From positions 74,845,087 to 74,909,086 of the forward strand of contig OX326956.1 in assembly GCA_946800325.1 (NCBI GenBank): DNA of 64,000 nucleotides, in the 5' to 3' direction. The position numbers and the translations under genes were made by a program. This DNA comes from Luzula sylvatica. Taxonomy: Eukaryota > Streptophyta > Magnoliopsida > Poales > Juncaceae. Below, piece after piece: positions 34,521 to 47,879 of this stretch; the stretch's first letter is position 1; the number at the start of each line of letters is the position of its first letter. Under the pieces are notes generated by a model. That model ran no database searches and was not told where the DNA came from. It saw nothing but the letters and a program-made list of their open reading frames with translations.

Positions 34521-36199
34521 TTCAAAAAAATAAAAAATTTGTTTGAGGTTTTCTTCAAATAAAGAAAATTAGTTTGTGGTTTTCTTCAAAAAAAAAAATT
34601 AGTTTGTGGTTTTCTTCAAAAAAAAGAAAATTAGTTCGTGGTTTTCTTCACAAAAACGAAAATTAGTTTTCGGTTTTTTCAAAAAAAAAAATATTTGTGA
34701 TTTTCTTCAAAAAAAAAAAATTAGTTTGTTGTTTTATTCAAAAAAAGAAAATTAGTTTGTGGTTTTCTCTAAAAAAAGAAAATTAGTTTGTGGTTTTCAT
34801 CAAAAAAAGAAAATTAGTTTGTGGTTTTCGTCAAAAAAAAAAATTAGTATGTGGTTTTCTTCAAAAAAGATAAATTAGTTTGTGGTTTTCTTCACAAAAA
34901 GAAAATTAGTTTGTGGTTTTCATCAAAAAAAAGAAAATTAGTTTGTGGTTTTCCTCAAAAAAAGAAAAATTAGTTTGTGATTTTCTTCAAAAAAAAAAAA
35001 ATTAGTTTGTAGTTTGTTTCAAAAAAAGAAAAATATTTTGTGGTTTTCTTCAAAAAAAACAAAAATAGTTTGTGGTTTTCTTCAAAAATATAAAATTAGT
35101 TGGTTTTCATCAAAAAAAGAAAATTAGTTTGTGGTTTTCTTCAAAAAAAGAAAAATTAGTTTGTGGTTTTCTTCAAAAAAGAAAAATTAGTTTGTGTTTT
35201 TCTTCACAAAAAGAAAATTAGTTTGTAGTTTGTTTCAAAAAAAGAAAAATAGTTTTTGGTTTTCTTCAAAAAAAAAAAATTAGTTTGTGGTTTTCATCAA
35301 AAAAAGAAAATTAGTTTGTGGTTTTCTTCAAAAAAAAAATTAGTATGTGGTTTTCTTCAAAAAAGAGAATTAGTTTGTCTATTTCTTAAAAAAAAGAAAT
35401 ACAAGTTCGTGGTTTTCTTCAAAGAAAGGAAATTAGTTTGTGGTTTTCTTCAATAAAAAAAAATTAGTTTGTGGTTTTCTTCAAAAAAACGAAAATTAGT
35501 TTTCGGTTTTTTCAAAAAAAAAAGGAAATTAGTTTGTGGTTTTCTTAAAAAAAAAAAAAATAGTTAGTGGTTTTCTTCAAAAAATGAAAATTAGTTTGTG
35601 GTTTTCTTCAACAAAAGAAAATTAGTTCGTGGTTTTCTTCAAAAAAATTAATTAGTTTGTGGTTTTCTTCAAAAAAAAGAAAATTAGTTTGTGGTTTTCT
35701 TCAATAAAACGAAAATTAGTTTGTGATTTTCTTCAAAAAAAGAATTAGTTTGTGGTTTTCATCAAAAATAGAAAAATAGTTTGTGGTTTTTTTCAAAAAA
35801 AGAATATTAGTATTTGGTTTTCTTCAAAATAAGGAAATTAGTTTGTGTTTTTCTTAAAAAAAAGAAAATTAGTTTGTGGTTTTCTTCAAAAAAAAGAAAA
35901 TTAACTTGTGGTTTTTTTCAAAGAAAGAAAATTAGTTTGTGGTTTTCTTCAAAAAAAAAAATTAGTTTGTGGTTTTCTTCAAAAAAAAGAAAATTAGTTT
36001 GTGGTTTTCTTCAAAAAAACGAAAATTAGTTTTCGGTTTTTTCAAAAAAAAAGAAAATTAGTTTGTGGTTTTCTTAAAAAAAAAAAAAAATAGTTTGTGG
36101 TTTTCTTCAAAAAATGAAAATTAGTTTGTGGTTTTCTTCAACAAAAGAAAATTAGTTTGTGGTTTTCTTCAAAAAAAGAAAAAATAGTTTGTGATTTTC

Positions 36200-39100
36200 T
36201 TAAAAAATGAAAATTTGTTCGTGGTTTTCTTCAACAAAAGAAAAATTAGTTTGTGGTTTTCTTCAAAAAAAGAAAAATTAGTTTGTTGTTTTCTTCACAA
36301 AAAGAATATTAGTATTTGGTTTTCTTCAAAATAATGAAATTAGTTTGTGTTTTTCTTCAAAAAAAGAAAATTAGTTTGTGGTTTTCTTCAAAAAACAGAA
36401 AATTAGTTTGTGGTTTTTTCAAAAAAACTAAAATTAGTTTGTGATTTTCTTCAAAAAAAGAATTAGTGTGTGGTTTTCATCAAAACAGAAAAATAGTTTG
36501 TGGTTTTCTTGAAAAAAATAATATTAGTATTTGGTTTTCTTCAAAATAAGGAAATAGTTTGTGGTTTTCTTCAAAAAAATAAAAAATTAGTTTGTGGTTT
36601 TCTTCAAAAAAAGAAAATTAGTTTGTGGTTTTCTTGAAGAAAAGAAAATTAGTTTGTGGTTTTCTTCAAAAAAAAAAATTAGTTTGTGGTTTTCTTCAAA
36701 AAAAAGAAAATTAATTTGTGGTTTTCTTCAAAAAAACGAAAATTAGTTTTCGGTTTTTTCAAAAAAAAAGAAAATTAGTTTGTGGTTTTCTTAAAAAAAA
36801 AAAAAATAGTTTGTGGTTTTCTTCAAAAAATGAAAATTAGTTTGTGGTTTTCTTCAACAAAAGAAAATTAGTTTGTGGTTTTCTTCAAAAAAATTAATTA
36901 GTTTGTGGTTTTCTTCAAAAAAAAGAAAATTAGTTTGTGGTTTTCTTCAATAAAACGAAAATTAGTTTGTGATTTTCTTCAAAAAAAGAATTAGTTTGTG
37001 GTTTTCATCAAAAATAGAAAAATAGTTTGTGGTTTTCTTCAAAAAAAGAATATTAGTATTTGGTTTTCTTCAAAATAAGGAAATTAGTTTGTGTTTTTCT
37101 TAAAAAAAAGAAAATTAGTTTGTGGTTTTCTTCAAAAAAAGAAAAAATAGTTTGTGATTTTCTTCAAAAAATGAAAATTTGTTTGTGGTTTTCTTCAAAA
37201 AAAGAAAAATTAGTTTGTAGTTTTCTTCAAAAAAAGAAAATTAGTTTGTTGTTTTCTTCAAAAAAAGAAAATTAGTTTGTGGTTTTCTTCAAAAAAAAAG
37301 AAAATTAATTTGTGGTTTTTTTCAAAGAAAGAAAATTAGTTTGTGGTTTTCTTCAATAAAAAAAATTTGTTTGTGGTTTTCTTCAAAAAAAGAAAAATTA
37401 GTTTGTGGTTTTCTTCAAAAAAAGAAAAAATAGTTTGTGATTTTCTTCAAAAAATGAAAATTTGTTCGTGGTTTTCTTCAAAAAAAAAAAAATTAGTTTG
37501 TAGTTTTCTTCAAAAAAAGAAAATTAGTTTGTTGTTTTCTTCAAAAAAAAAATTACTTTGTGGGTTTCTTCAAAAAAATAAAAATTAGTTTGTGATTTTC
37601 TTCAAAAAAAGAAAATTAGTTTGTGGTTTTCATCAAAAAAATAAAATTAGTTTGTGGTTTTCATCAAAAAATGAAAATTAATTTGTGGTTTTCTTCTTCA
37701 AAAAAAAATAGTTTGTGGTTTTCTTCAAAAAAAAAAAATTAGTTTGTGGTTTTCTTCAAGAAAAGAAAATTATTTTGGGGTTTTCTTCAAAGAAAGAAAA
37801 TTAGTTTGTGGTTTTCTTCAATAAAAAAAAAATTAGTTTGTGGTTTTCTTCAAAAAAAGAAAAATTAGTTTGTGGTTTTCTTCAAAAAAATAAAAAATTT
37901 GTTTGAGGTTTTCTTCTAATAAAGAAAATTAGTTTGTGGTTTTCTTCAAAAAAAAAAATTAGTTTGTGGTTTTCTTCAAAAAAAAGAAAATTAGTTCGTG
38001 GTTTTCTTCACAAAAACGAAAATTAGTTTTCGGATTTTTCAAAAAAAAAAATATTTGTGATTTTCTTCAAAAAAAAAAAATTAGTTTGTGGTTTTATTCA
38101 AAAAAAGAAAATTAGTTTGTGGTTTTCTCTAAAAAAAGAAAATTAGTTTGTGGTTTTCATCAAAAAAAGAAAATTAGTTTGTGGTTTTCGTCAAAAAAAA
38201 AAATTAGTATGTGGTTTTCTTCAAAAAAGATAAATTAGTTTGTGGTTTTCTTCACAAAAAGAAAATTAGTTTGTGGTTTTCATCAAAAAAAAGAAAATTT
38301 GTTTGTGGTTTTCCTCAAAAAAAGAAAAATTAGTTTGTGATTTTCTTCAAAAAAAAAAAAATTAGTTTGTAGTTTGTTTCAAAAAAAGAAAAATATTTTG
38401 TGGTTTTCTTCAAAAAAAAACAAAAATAGTTTGTGGTTTTCTTCAAAAATATAAAATTAGTTGGTTTTCATCAAAAAAAGAAAATTAGTTTGTGGTTTTC
38501 TTCAAAAAAAGAAAAATTAGTTTGTGGTTTTCTTCAAAAAAGAAAAATTAGTTTGTGTTTTTCTTCACAAAAAGAAAATTAGTTTGTAGTTTGTTTCAAA
38601 AAAAGAAAAAAAGTTTTTGGTTTTCTTCAAAAAAAGAAAATTAGTTTGTGGTTTTCATCAAAAAAAGAAAATTAGTTTGTGGTTTTCTTAAAAAAAAAAA
38701 ATTAGTATGTGGTTTTCTTCAAAAAAGAGAATTAGTTTGTGTATTTCTTAAAAAAAAGAAATACAAGTTCGTGGTTTTCTTCAAAGAAAGGAAATTAGTT
38801 TGTGGTTTTCTTCAATAAAAAAAAATTAGTTTGTGGTTTTCTTCAAAAAAACGAAAATTAGTTTTCGGTTTTTTCAAAAAAAAAAGGAAATTAGTTTGTG
38901 GTTTTCTTAAAAAAAAAAAAAAATATTTTGTGGTTTTCTTCAAAAAATGAAAATTAGTTTGTGGTTTTCTTCAACAAAAGAAAATTAGTTTGTGGTTTTC
39001 TTCAAAAAAAAGAAAATTAGTTTGTGGTTTTCTTCAATAAAACGAAAATTAGTTTGTGATTTTCTTCAAAAAAAGAATTAGTTTGTGGTTTTCATCAAAA

Positions 39101-39800
39101 ATGGAAAAATAGTTTGTGGATTTCTTCAAAAAAAGAATATTAGTATTTGGTTTTCTTCAAAATAAAGAAGTTAGTTTGTGTTTTTCTTAAAAAAAAGAAA
39201 ATTAGTTTGTGGTTTTCTTCAAAAAAAGAAAAAATAGTTTGTGATTTTCTTCAAAAAATGAAAATTTGTTCGTGGTTTTCTTCAAAAAAAGAAAAATTAG
39301 TTTGTAGTTTTCTTCAAAAAAAGAAAATTAGTTTGTTGTTTTCTACAAAAAAAGAAAATTAGTTTGTGGTTTTCTTCAAAAAAAAAAAATTAATTTGTGG
39401 TTTTTTTCAAAGAAAGAAAATTAGTTTGTGGTTTTCTTCAATAAAAAAAAAATTTGTTTGTGGTTTTCTTCAAAAAAAGAAAAATTAGTTTGTGGTTTTC
39501 TTCAAAAAAAGAAAAAATAGTTTGTGATTTGCTTCAAAAAATGACAATTTGTTCGTGGTTTTCTTCAAAAAAAGAAAAATTAGTTTGTAGTTTTCTTCAA
39601 AAAAAGAAAATTAGTTTGTTGTTTTCTTCAAAAAAAAAATTACTTTGTTGGTTTCTTCAAAAAAATAAAAATTAGTTTGTGATTTTCTTCAAAAAAAGAA
39701 AATTAGTTTGTGGTTTTCATCAAAAAAATAAAATTAGTTTGTGGTTTTCATCAAAAAAAGAAAATTAATTTGTGGTTTTCTTCAAAAAAAAAAATAGTTT
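36200..39800 (+). repeat. Large minisatellite block copied from ~26.0-29.6 kb (offset ~10235)
   Basis: Variant order from 26.0 to 29.6 kb recurs here at +10235/10236. Examples are the GTATTTCG/GTATTTGG unit (26076 and 36311), the blocks beginning 26825/37060 and 27108/37343, and the distinctive AAATAAAGAAGTTAG unit near 28911/39147. The same ~10-kb scale relation cannot be explained by local slippage. Confidence 0.82.
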
Positions 39801-39944
39801 GTGGTTTTCTTCAAAAAAAAAAAATTAGTTTGTGGTTTTCTTCAAGAAAAGAAAATTATTTTGTGGTTTTCTTCAAAGAAAGAAAATTAGTTTGTGGTTT
39901 TCTTCAATAAAAAAAAAATTAGTTTGTGGTTTTCTTCAAAAAAA

Positions 39945-42900
39945 GTAAATTATTCTTGGTTTTCTTCACAAAAACGAAAATTAGTTTTCGGTTTTTTCAA
40001 AAAAAAAAAATATTTGTGATTTTCTTCAAAAAAAAAAAATTAGTTTGTGGTTTTATTCAAAAAAAGAAAATTAGTTTGTGGTTTTCTCCAAAAAAAGAAA
40101 ATTAGTTTGTGGTTTTCATCAAAAAAAGAAAAATTAGTTTGTGGTTTTCGTCAAAAAAAAAAATTAGTATGTGGTTTTCTTCAAAAAAGATAAATTAGTT
40201 TGTGGTTTTCTTCACAAAAAGAAAATTAGTTTGTGGTTTTCATCAAAAAAAAGAAAATTAGTTTGTGGTTTTCTTCAAAAAAAGAAAAATTAGTTTGTGA
40301 TTTTCTTCAAAAAAAAAAAAATTAGTTTGTAGTTTGTTTCAAAAAAAGAAAAATATTTTGTGGTTTTCTTCAAAAAAAACAAAAATAGTTTGTGGTTTTC
40401 TTCAAAAATATAAAATTAGTTGGTTTTCATCAAAAAAAGAAAATTAGTTTGTGGTTTTCTTCAAAAAAAGAAAAATTAGTTTGTGGTTTTCTTCAAAAAA
40501 GAAAAATTAGTTTGTGTTTTTCTTCACAAAAAGAAAATTAGTTTGTAGTTTGATTCAAAAAAAGAAAAATAGTTTTTGGTTTTCTTCAAAAAAAAAAAAA
40601 TTAGTTTGTGGTTTCCATCAAAAAAAGAAAATTAGTTTGTGGTTTTCTTCAAAAAAAACATTAGTATGTGGTTTTCTTCAAAAAAGAGAATTAGTTTGTC
40701 TATTTCTTAAAAAAAAGAAATACAAGTTCGTGGTTTTCTTCAAAGAAAGGAAATTAGTTTGTGGTTTTCTTCAATAAAAAAAAATTAGTTTGTGGTTTTC
40801 TTCAAAAAAACGAAAATTAGTTTTCGGTTTTTTCAAAAAAAAAAAGGAAATTAGTTTGTGGTTTTCTTAAAAAAAAAAAAAATAGTTAGTGGTTTTCTTC
40901 AAAAAATGAAAATTAGTTTGTGGTTTTCTTCAACAAAAGAAAATTAGTTCGTGGTTTTCTGCAAAAAAATTAATTAGTTTGTGGTTTTCTTCAAAAAAAA
41001 GAAAATTAGTTTGTGGTTTTCTTCAATAAAACGAAAATTAGTTTGTGATTTTCTTCAAAAAAAGAATTAGTTTGTGGTTTTCATCAAAAATAGAAAAATA
41101 GTTTGTGGTTTTCTTCAAAAAAAGAATATTAGTATTTGGTTTTCTTCAAAATAAGGAAATTAGTTTGTGTTTTTCTTAAAAAAAAGAAAATTAGTTTGTG
41201 GTTTTCTTCAAAAAAAAGAAAATTAACTTGTGGTTTTTTTCAAAGAAAGAAAATTAGTTTGTGGTTTTCTTCAAAAAAAAAAATTAGTTTGTGGTTTTCT
41301 TCAAAAAAAAGAAAATTAGTTTGTGGTTTTCTTCAAAAAAACGAAAATTAGTTTTCGGTTTTTTCAAAAAAAAAGAAAATTAGTTTGTGGTTTTCTTAAA
41401 AAAAAAAAAAATAGTTTGTGGTTTTCTTCAAAAAATGAAAATTAGTTTGTGGTTTTCTTCAACAAAAGAAAATTAGTTTGTGGTTTTCTTCAAAAAAATT
41501 AATTAGTTTGTGGTTTTCTTCAAAAAAAAGAAAATTAGTTTGTGGTTTTCTTCAATAAAACGAAAATTAGTTTGTGATTTTCTTCAAAAAAAGAATTAGT
41601 TTGTGGTTTTCATCAAAAATAGAAAAATAGTTTGTTGTTTTCTTCAAAAAAAGAATATTAGTATTTGGTTTTCTTCAAAATAAGGAAATTAGTTTGTGAT
41701 TTTCTTAAAAAAAAGAAAATTAGTTTGTGGTTTTCTTCAAAAAAAAGAAAATTAATTTGTGGTTTTTTTCAAAGAAAGAAAATTAGTTTGTGGTTTTCTT
41801 CAATAAAAAAAAATTTGTTTGTGGTTTTCTTCAAAAAAAGAAAAATTAGTTTGTGGTTTTCTTCAAAAAAAGAAAAATTAGTTTGTAGTTTTCTTCAAAA
41901 AAAGAAAATTAGTTTGTTGTTTTCTTCAAAAAAAAAATTACTTTGTGGGTTTCTTCAAAAAAATAAAAATTAGTTTGTGATTTTCTTCAAAAAAAGAAAA
42001 ATTAGTTTGTGTTTTTCATCAAAAAAATAAAATTAGTTTGTGGTTTTCATCAAAAAAAGAAAATTAATTTGTGGTTTTCTTCAAAAAAAAAATAGTTTGT
42101 GGTTTTCTTCAAAAAAAGAAAATTAGTTTGTGGTTTTCTTCAAGAAAAGAAAATTATTTTGGGGTTTTCTTCAAAGAAAGAAAATTAGTTTGTGGTTTTC
42201 TTCAATAAAAAAAAAATTAGTTTGTGGTTTTCTTCAAAAAAAGTAAATTATTCGTGGTTTTCTTCACAAAAACGAAAATTAGTTTTCGGTTTTTTCAAAA
42301 AAAAAAAATATTTGTGATTTTCTTCAAAAAAAAAAAATTAGTTTGTGGTTTTATTCAAAAAAAGAAAATTAGTTTGTGGTTTTCTCCAAAAAAAGAAAAT
42401 TAGTTTGTGGTTTTCATCAAAAAAAGAAAAATTAGTTTGTGGTTTTCGTCAAAAAAAAAAATTAGTATGTGGTTTTCTTCAAAAAAGATAAATTAGTTTG
42501 TGGTTTTCTTCACAAAAAGAAAATTAGTTTGTGGTTTTCATCAAAAAAAAGAAAATTAGTTTGTGGTTTTCTTCAAAAAAAGAAAAATTAGTTTGTGATT
42601 TTCTTCAAAAAAAAAAAAATTAGTTTGTAGTTTGTTTCAAAAAAAGAAAAATATTTTGTGGTTTTCTTCAAAAAAAACAAAAATAGTTTGTGGTTTTCTT
42701 CAAAAATATAAAATTAGTTGGTTTTCATCAAAAAAAGAAAATTAGTTTGTGGTTTTCTTCAAAAAAAGAAAAATTAGTTTGTGGTTTTCTTCAAAAAAGA
42801 AAAATTAGTTTGTGTTTTTCTTCACAAAAAGAAAATTAGTTTGTAGTTTGATTCAAAAAAAGAAAAATAGTTTTTGGTTTTCTTCAAAAAAAAAAAAATT

Positions 42901-44540
42901 AGTTTGTGGTTTCCATCAAAAAAAGAAAATTAGTTTGTGGTTTTCTTCAAAAAAAACATTAGTATGTGGTTTTCTTCAAAAAAGAGAATTAGTTTGTCTA
43001 TTTCTTAAAAAAAAGAAATACAAGTTCGTGGTTTTCTTCAAAGAAAGGAAATTAGTTTGTGGTTTTCTTCAATAAAAAAAAATTAGTTTGTGGTTTTCTT
43101 CAAAAAAACGAAAATTAGTTTTCGGTTTTTTCAAAAAAAAAAAGGAAATTAGTTTGTGGTTTTCTTAAAAAAAAAAAAAATAGTTAGTGGTTTTCTTCAA
43201 AAAATGAAAATTAGTTTGTGGTTTTCTTCAACAAAAGAAAATTAGTTCGTGGTTTTCTGCAAAAAAATTAATTAGTTTGTGGTTTTCTTCAAATAAAAGA
43301 AAATTAGTTTGTGGTTTTCTTCAATAAAACGAAAATTAGTTTGTGATTTTCTTCAAAAAAAGAATTAGTTTGTGGTTTTCATCAAAAATAGAAAAATAGT
43401 TTGTGGTTTTCTTCAAAAAAAGAATATTAGTATTTGGTTTTCTTCAAAATAAGGAAATTAGTTTGTGTTTTTCTTAAAAAAAAGAAAATTAGTTTGTGGT
43501 TTTCTTCAAAAAAAAGAAAATTAACTTGTGGTTTTTTTCAAAGAAAGAAAATTAGTTTGTGGTTTTCTTCAAAAAAAAAAATTAGTTTGTGGTTTTCTTC
43601 AAAAAAAAGAAAATTAGTTTGTGGTTTTCTTCAAAAAAACGAAAATTAGTTTTCGGTTTTTTCAAAAAAAAAGAAAATTAGTTTGTGGTTTTCTTAAAAA
43701 AAAAAAAAATAGTTTGTGGTTTTCTTCAAAAAATGAAAATTAGTTTGTGGTTTTCTTCAACAAAAGAAAATTAGTTTGTGGTTTTCTTCAAAAAAATTAA
43801 TTAGTTTGTGGTTTTCTTCAAAAAAAAGAAAATTAGTTTGTGGTTTTCTTCAATAAAACGAAAATTAGTTTGTGATTTTCTTCAAAAAAAGAATTAGTTT
43901 GTGGTTTTCATCAAAAATAGAAAAATAGTTTGTTGTTTTCTTCAAAAAAAGAATATTAGTATTTGGTTTTCTTCAAAATAAGGAAATTAGTTTGTGATTT
44001 TCTTAAAAAAAAGAAAATTAGTTTGTGGTTTTCTTCAAAAAAAAGAAAATTAATTTGTGGTTTTTTTCAAAGAAAGAAAATTAGTTTGTGGTTTTCTTCA
44101 ATAAAAAAAAATTTGTTTGTGGTTTTCTTCAAAAAAAGAAAAATTAGTTTGTGGTTTTCTTCAAAAAAAGAAAAATTAGTTTGTAGTTTTCTTCAAAAAA
44201 AGAAAATTAGTTTGTTGTTTTCTTCAAAAAAAAAATTACTTTGTGGGTTTCTTCAAAAAAATAAAAATTAGTTTGTGATTTTCTTCAAAAAAAGAAAAAT
44301 TAGTTTGTGTTTTTCATCAAAAAAATAAAATTAGTTTGTGGTTTTCATCAAAAAAAGAAAATTAATTTGTGGTTTTCTTCAAAAAAAAAATAGTTTGTGG
44401 TTTTCTTCAAAAAAAGAAAATTAGTTTGTGGTTTTCTTCAAGAAAAGAAAATTATTTTGGGGTTTTCTTCAAAGAAAGAAAATTAGTTTGTGGTTTTCTT
44501 CAATAAAAAAAAAATTAGTTTGTGGTTTTCTTCAAAAAAA
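39945..44540 (+). repeat. 2298-bp tandem duplication in the minisatellite
   Basis: 39945-42242 and 42243-44540 are consecutive copies. Matching rare features are GTAAATTATTC (39945 and 42243), GTAGTTTGATTC (about 40545 and 42843), GTTTCCATC, AAAACATTAGTATG, TTTTCTGCAAAAAAATT and GTTTGTTGTTTTC. Copies are close to identical, marking a recent event. Confidence 0.9.
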
Positions 44541-47270
44541 GAAAAATTAGTTTGTGGTTTTTTTCAAAAAAATAAAAAATTTGTTTGAGGTTTTCTTCAA
44601 ATAAAGAAAATTAGTTTGTGGTTTTCTTCAAGAAAAGAAAATTAGTTTGTGGTTTTCTTCAAAAAAAAAAATTAGTTTGTGGTTTTCTTCAAAAAAAAGA
44701 AACTTAGTTCGTGGTTTTCTTCACAAAAACGAAAATTAGTTTTCGGTTTTTTCAAAAAAAAAAATATTTGTGATTTTCTTCAAAAAAAAAAATTAGTTTG
44801 TGGTTTTATTCAAAAAAAGAAAATTAGTTTGTGGTTTTCTCCAAAAAAAGAAAATTAGTTTGTGGTTTTCATCAAAAAAAGAAAATTAGTTTGTGGTTTT
44901 CTTCAAAAAAAAAAATTAGTATGTGGTTTTCTTCAAAAAAGATAAATTAGTTTGTGGTTTTCTTCACAAAAAGAAAATTAGTTTGTGGTTTTCATCAAAA
45001 AAAAAAAAATTAGTTTGTGGTTTTCTTCAAAAAAAGAAAAATTAGTTTGTGATTTTCTTCAAAAAAAAAAAATTAGTTTGTAGTTAGTTTCAAAAAAAGA
45101 AAAATATTTTGTGGTTTTCTTCAAAAAAAACAAAAATAGTTTGTGGTTTTCTTCAAAAATATAAAATTAGTTGGTTTTCATCAAAAAAAGAAAATTAGTT
45201 TGTGGTTTTCTTCAAAAAAAGAAAAATTAGTTTGTGGTTTTCTTCAAAAAAGAAAAATTAGTTTGTGGTTTTCTTCACAAAATGAAAATTAGTTTGTAGT
45301 TTGTTTCAAAAAAAGAAAAATAGTTTTTGGTTTTCTTCAAAAAAAGAAAATTAGTTTGTGGTTTTCATCAAAAAAAGAAAATTAGTTTGTGGTTTTCTTC
45401 AAAAAAAAAAATTAGTACGTGGTTTTCTTCAAAAAAGAGAATTAGTTTGTCTATTTCTTAAAAAAAAGAAATACAAGTTCGTGGTTTTCTTGAAAGAAAG
45501 GAAATTAGTTTGTGGTTTTCTTCAATAAAAAAAAATTAGTTTGTGGTTTTCTTCAAAAAAAGAAAAATTAGTTCGTGGTTTTCTTAAAAAAAAGAAAAAA
45601 TAGTTTGTGGTTTTCTTCAAAAAATGAAAACTAGTTTGTGGTTTTCTTCAAGAAAAGAAAATTAGTTTGTGGTTTTCTTCAAAAAAATTAATTAGTTTGT
45701 GGTTTTCTTCAAAAAAAAGAAAATTAGTTTGTGATTTTCTTGAAAAAAAGAATTAGTTTGTGGTGTTCATCAAAAACCGAAAAATAGTTTGTGGTTTTCT
45801 TCAAAAAAAGAATATTAGTATTTGGTTTTCTTTAAAATAATGAAATTAGTTTGTGTTTTTCTTCAAAAAAAGAAAATTAGTTTGTGGTTTTCTTCAAAAA
45901 ACAGAAAATTAGTTTGTGGTTTTTTTAAAAAAACTAAAATTAGTTTGTAATTTTTTTCAAAAAAAGAATTAGTGTGTGGTTTTCATCAAAACAGAAAAAT
46001 TAGTTTGTGGTTTTCTTCAAAAAAAGAAAAATTAGTTTGTGGTTTTCTTGAAAAAAAAAAATAGTTTGTTGTTTTCTTCACAAAATGAAAATTAGTTTGT
46101 GGTTTTCTTCAAGAAAAGAAAATTAGTTTGTGGTTTTCTCCAAAAAAATAAAATTAGTTTATGGTTTTCTCCAAAAAAAAAAAAATTAGTTTGTGGTTTT
46201 CATCAAAAAAAGAAAATTAGTTTGTGGTTTTCTTCAAAAAAAGAAAATTAGTTTGTGGTTTTCGATAAAAAAGAAAATTTAGTTTGTGGTTTTCTACACA
46301 AAATGAAAATTTGTTTGTGGTTTTCTTCAAAAAAAAAATTAGTTTGTGATTTTCTTCAAAAAAGGAAAATTAGTTCGTAGTTTGTTTAAAAAAAAATAGT
46401 TTTTTGTTTTCTTCAAAAAAAGAAAATTAGTTTGTGGTTTTCTTCAAAAAAAGAAAATTAGTTTGTGGTTTTCTTTAAAAAAAGAGAATTAGTTTGTCTA
46501 TTTCTTCAAAAAATGAAATACTAGTTAGTGGTTTTCTTCAAAGAAAGAAAATTAGTTTGTGGTTTTCTTCAATAAAAAAAAATTAGTTTGTGGTTTTCTT
46601 CAAAAAAAGAAAAATTAGTTTGTGGTTTTCTTCAAAAAAAAGAAAAAATAGTTTGTGGTTTTCTTCAAAAAATGAAAACTAGTTTGTGGTTTTCTTCAAG
46701 AAAAGAAAATTGGTTTGTGGTTTTCTTCAAAAAAATTAATTAGTTTGTGGTTTTCTTCAAAAAAAAGAAAATTAGTTTGTGATTTTCTTGAAAAAAAGAA
46801 TTAGTTTGTGGTTTTCATCAAAAACCGAAAAATAGTTTGTGGTTTTCTTCAAAAAAAGAATATTAGTATTTGGTTTTCTTCAAAATAATGAAATTAGTTT
46901 GTGTTTTTCTTCAAAAAAAGAAAATTAGTTTGTGGTTTTCTTCAAAAAACAGAAAATTAGTTTGTGGTTTTTTCAAAAAAACTAAAATTAGTTTGTGATT
47001 TTCTTCAAAAAAAGAATTAGTGTGTGGTTTTCATCAAAACAGAAAAATAGTTTGTGGTTTTCATGAAAAAAATAATATTAGTATTTGGTTTTCTTCAAAA
47101 TAAGGAAATAGTTTGTGGTTTTCTTCAAAAAAATAAAAAATTAGTTGGTGGTTTTCTTCAAAAAAAGAAAATTAGTTTGTGGTTTTCTTCAAGAAAAGAA
47201 AATTAGTTTGTGGTTTTCTTAAAAAAAACAATTAGTTTGTGGTTTTCTTCAAAAAAAAGAAAATTAGTTT
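42990..47270 (+). repeat. ~4.3-kb minisatellite block, copy 1 of a distant pair
   Basis: The variant order matches 55405-59730 with offsets drifting from 12419 to 12390 and then 12457, because single units were gained or lost. Markers are AAACTTAGTTCG (44700 and 57089), TAGTTTGTAATTTTTTTC (45941 and 58331), GTGGTGTTCATC, and AAAACAATTAG (about 47226 and 59683). Confidence 0.85.
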
Positions 47271-47879
47271 GTGGTTTTCTTCAAAAAAAAGGAAATTAGT
47301 TTGTGGTTTTCTTCAAAAAAAAAAATCGGTTTGTGTTTTTCTTCAAAAAAAGAAAAATTAGTTTGTACTTTTCCCTTAAAAAAAAAGAAAATTAGTTTTT
47401 GCTTTTCTTCAAAAAAAGAAAATTAGTTTGGGGTTTTATTCACAAAAAGAAAAATTAGTTTGTGGTTTTCTTCAAAAAAAGAAAAATTAGTTTGTGGTTT
47501 TCTTCAAAAAAAACGAAAATTAGATTTTGGTTTTCTTCAAAAAAAGATAATTAGTTTGTGGTTTTCTTACAAAAAAAAAATTAGTTTGTAGTTTTCATCA
47601 AAAAACAGAAAATTAGTTTGTGGTTTTCTTAAAAAAAAACGAAAATTAGATTTTGGTTTTCTTCAAAAAAAGAAAATTAGTTTTTGGTTTTCTTAAAAAA
47701 AAAATATTAGTTTGTGGTTTTCTTCAAAAAAAACGAAAATTAGATTTTGGTTTTCTTAAAAAAAAAAAAAATTAGTTTGTGGTTTTCTTCAAAAAAAACG
47801 AAAATTAGATTTTGGTTTTCTTCAAAAAAAGAAAATTAGTTTGTTGTTTTCTTCAAAAAAAGAAAATTAGTTTGTGGTT

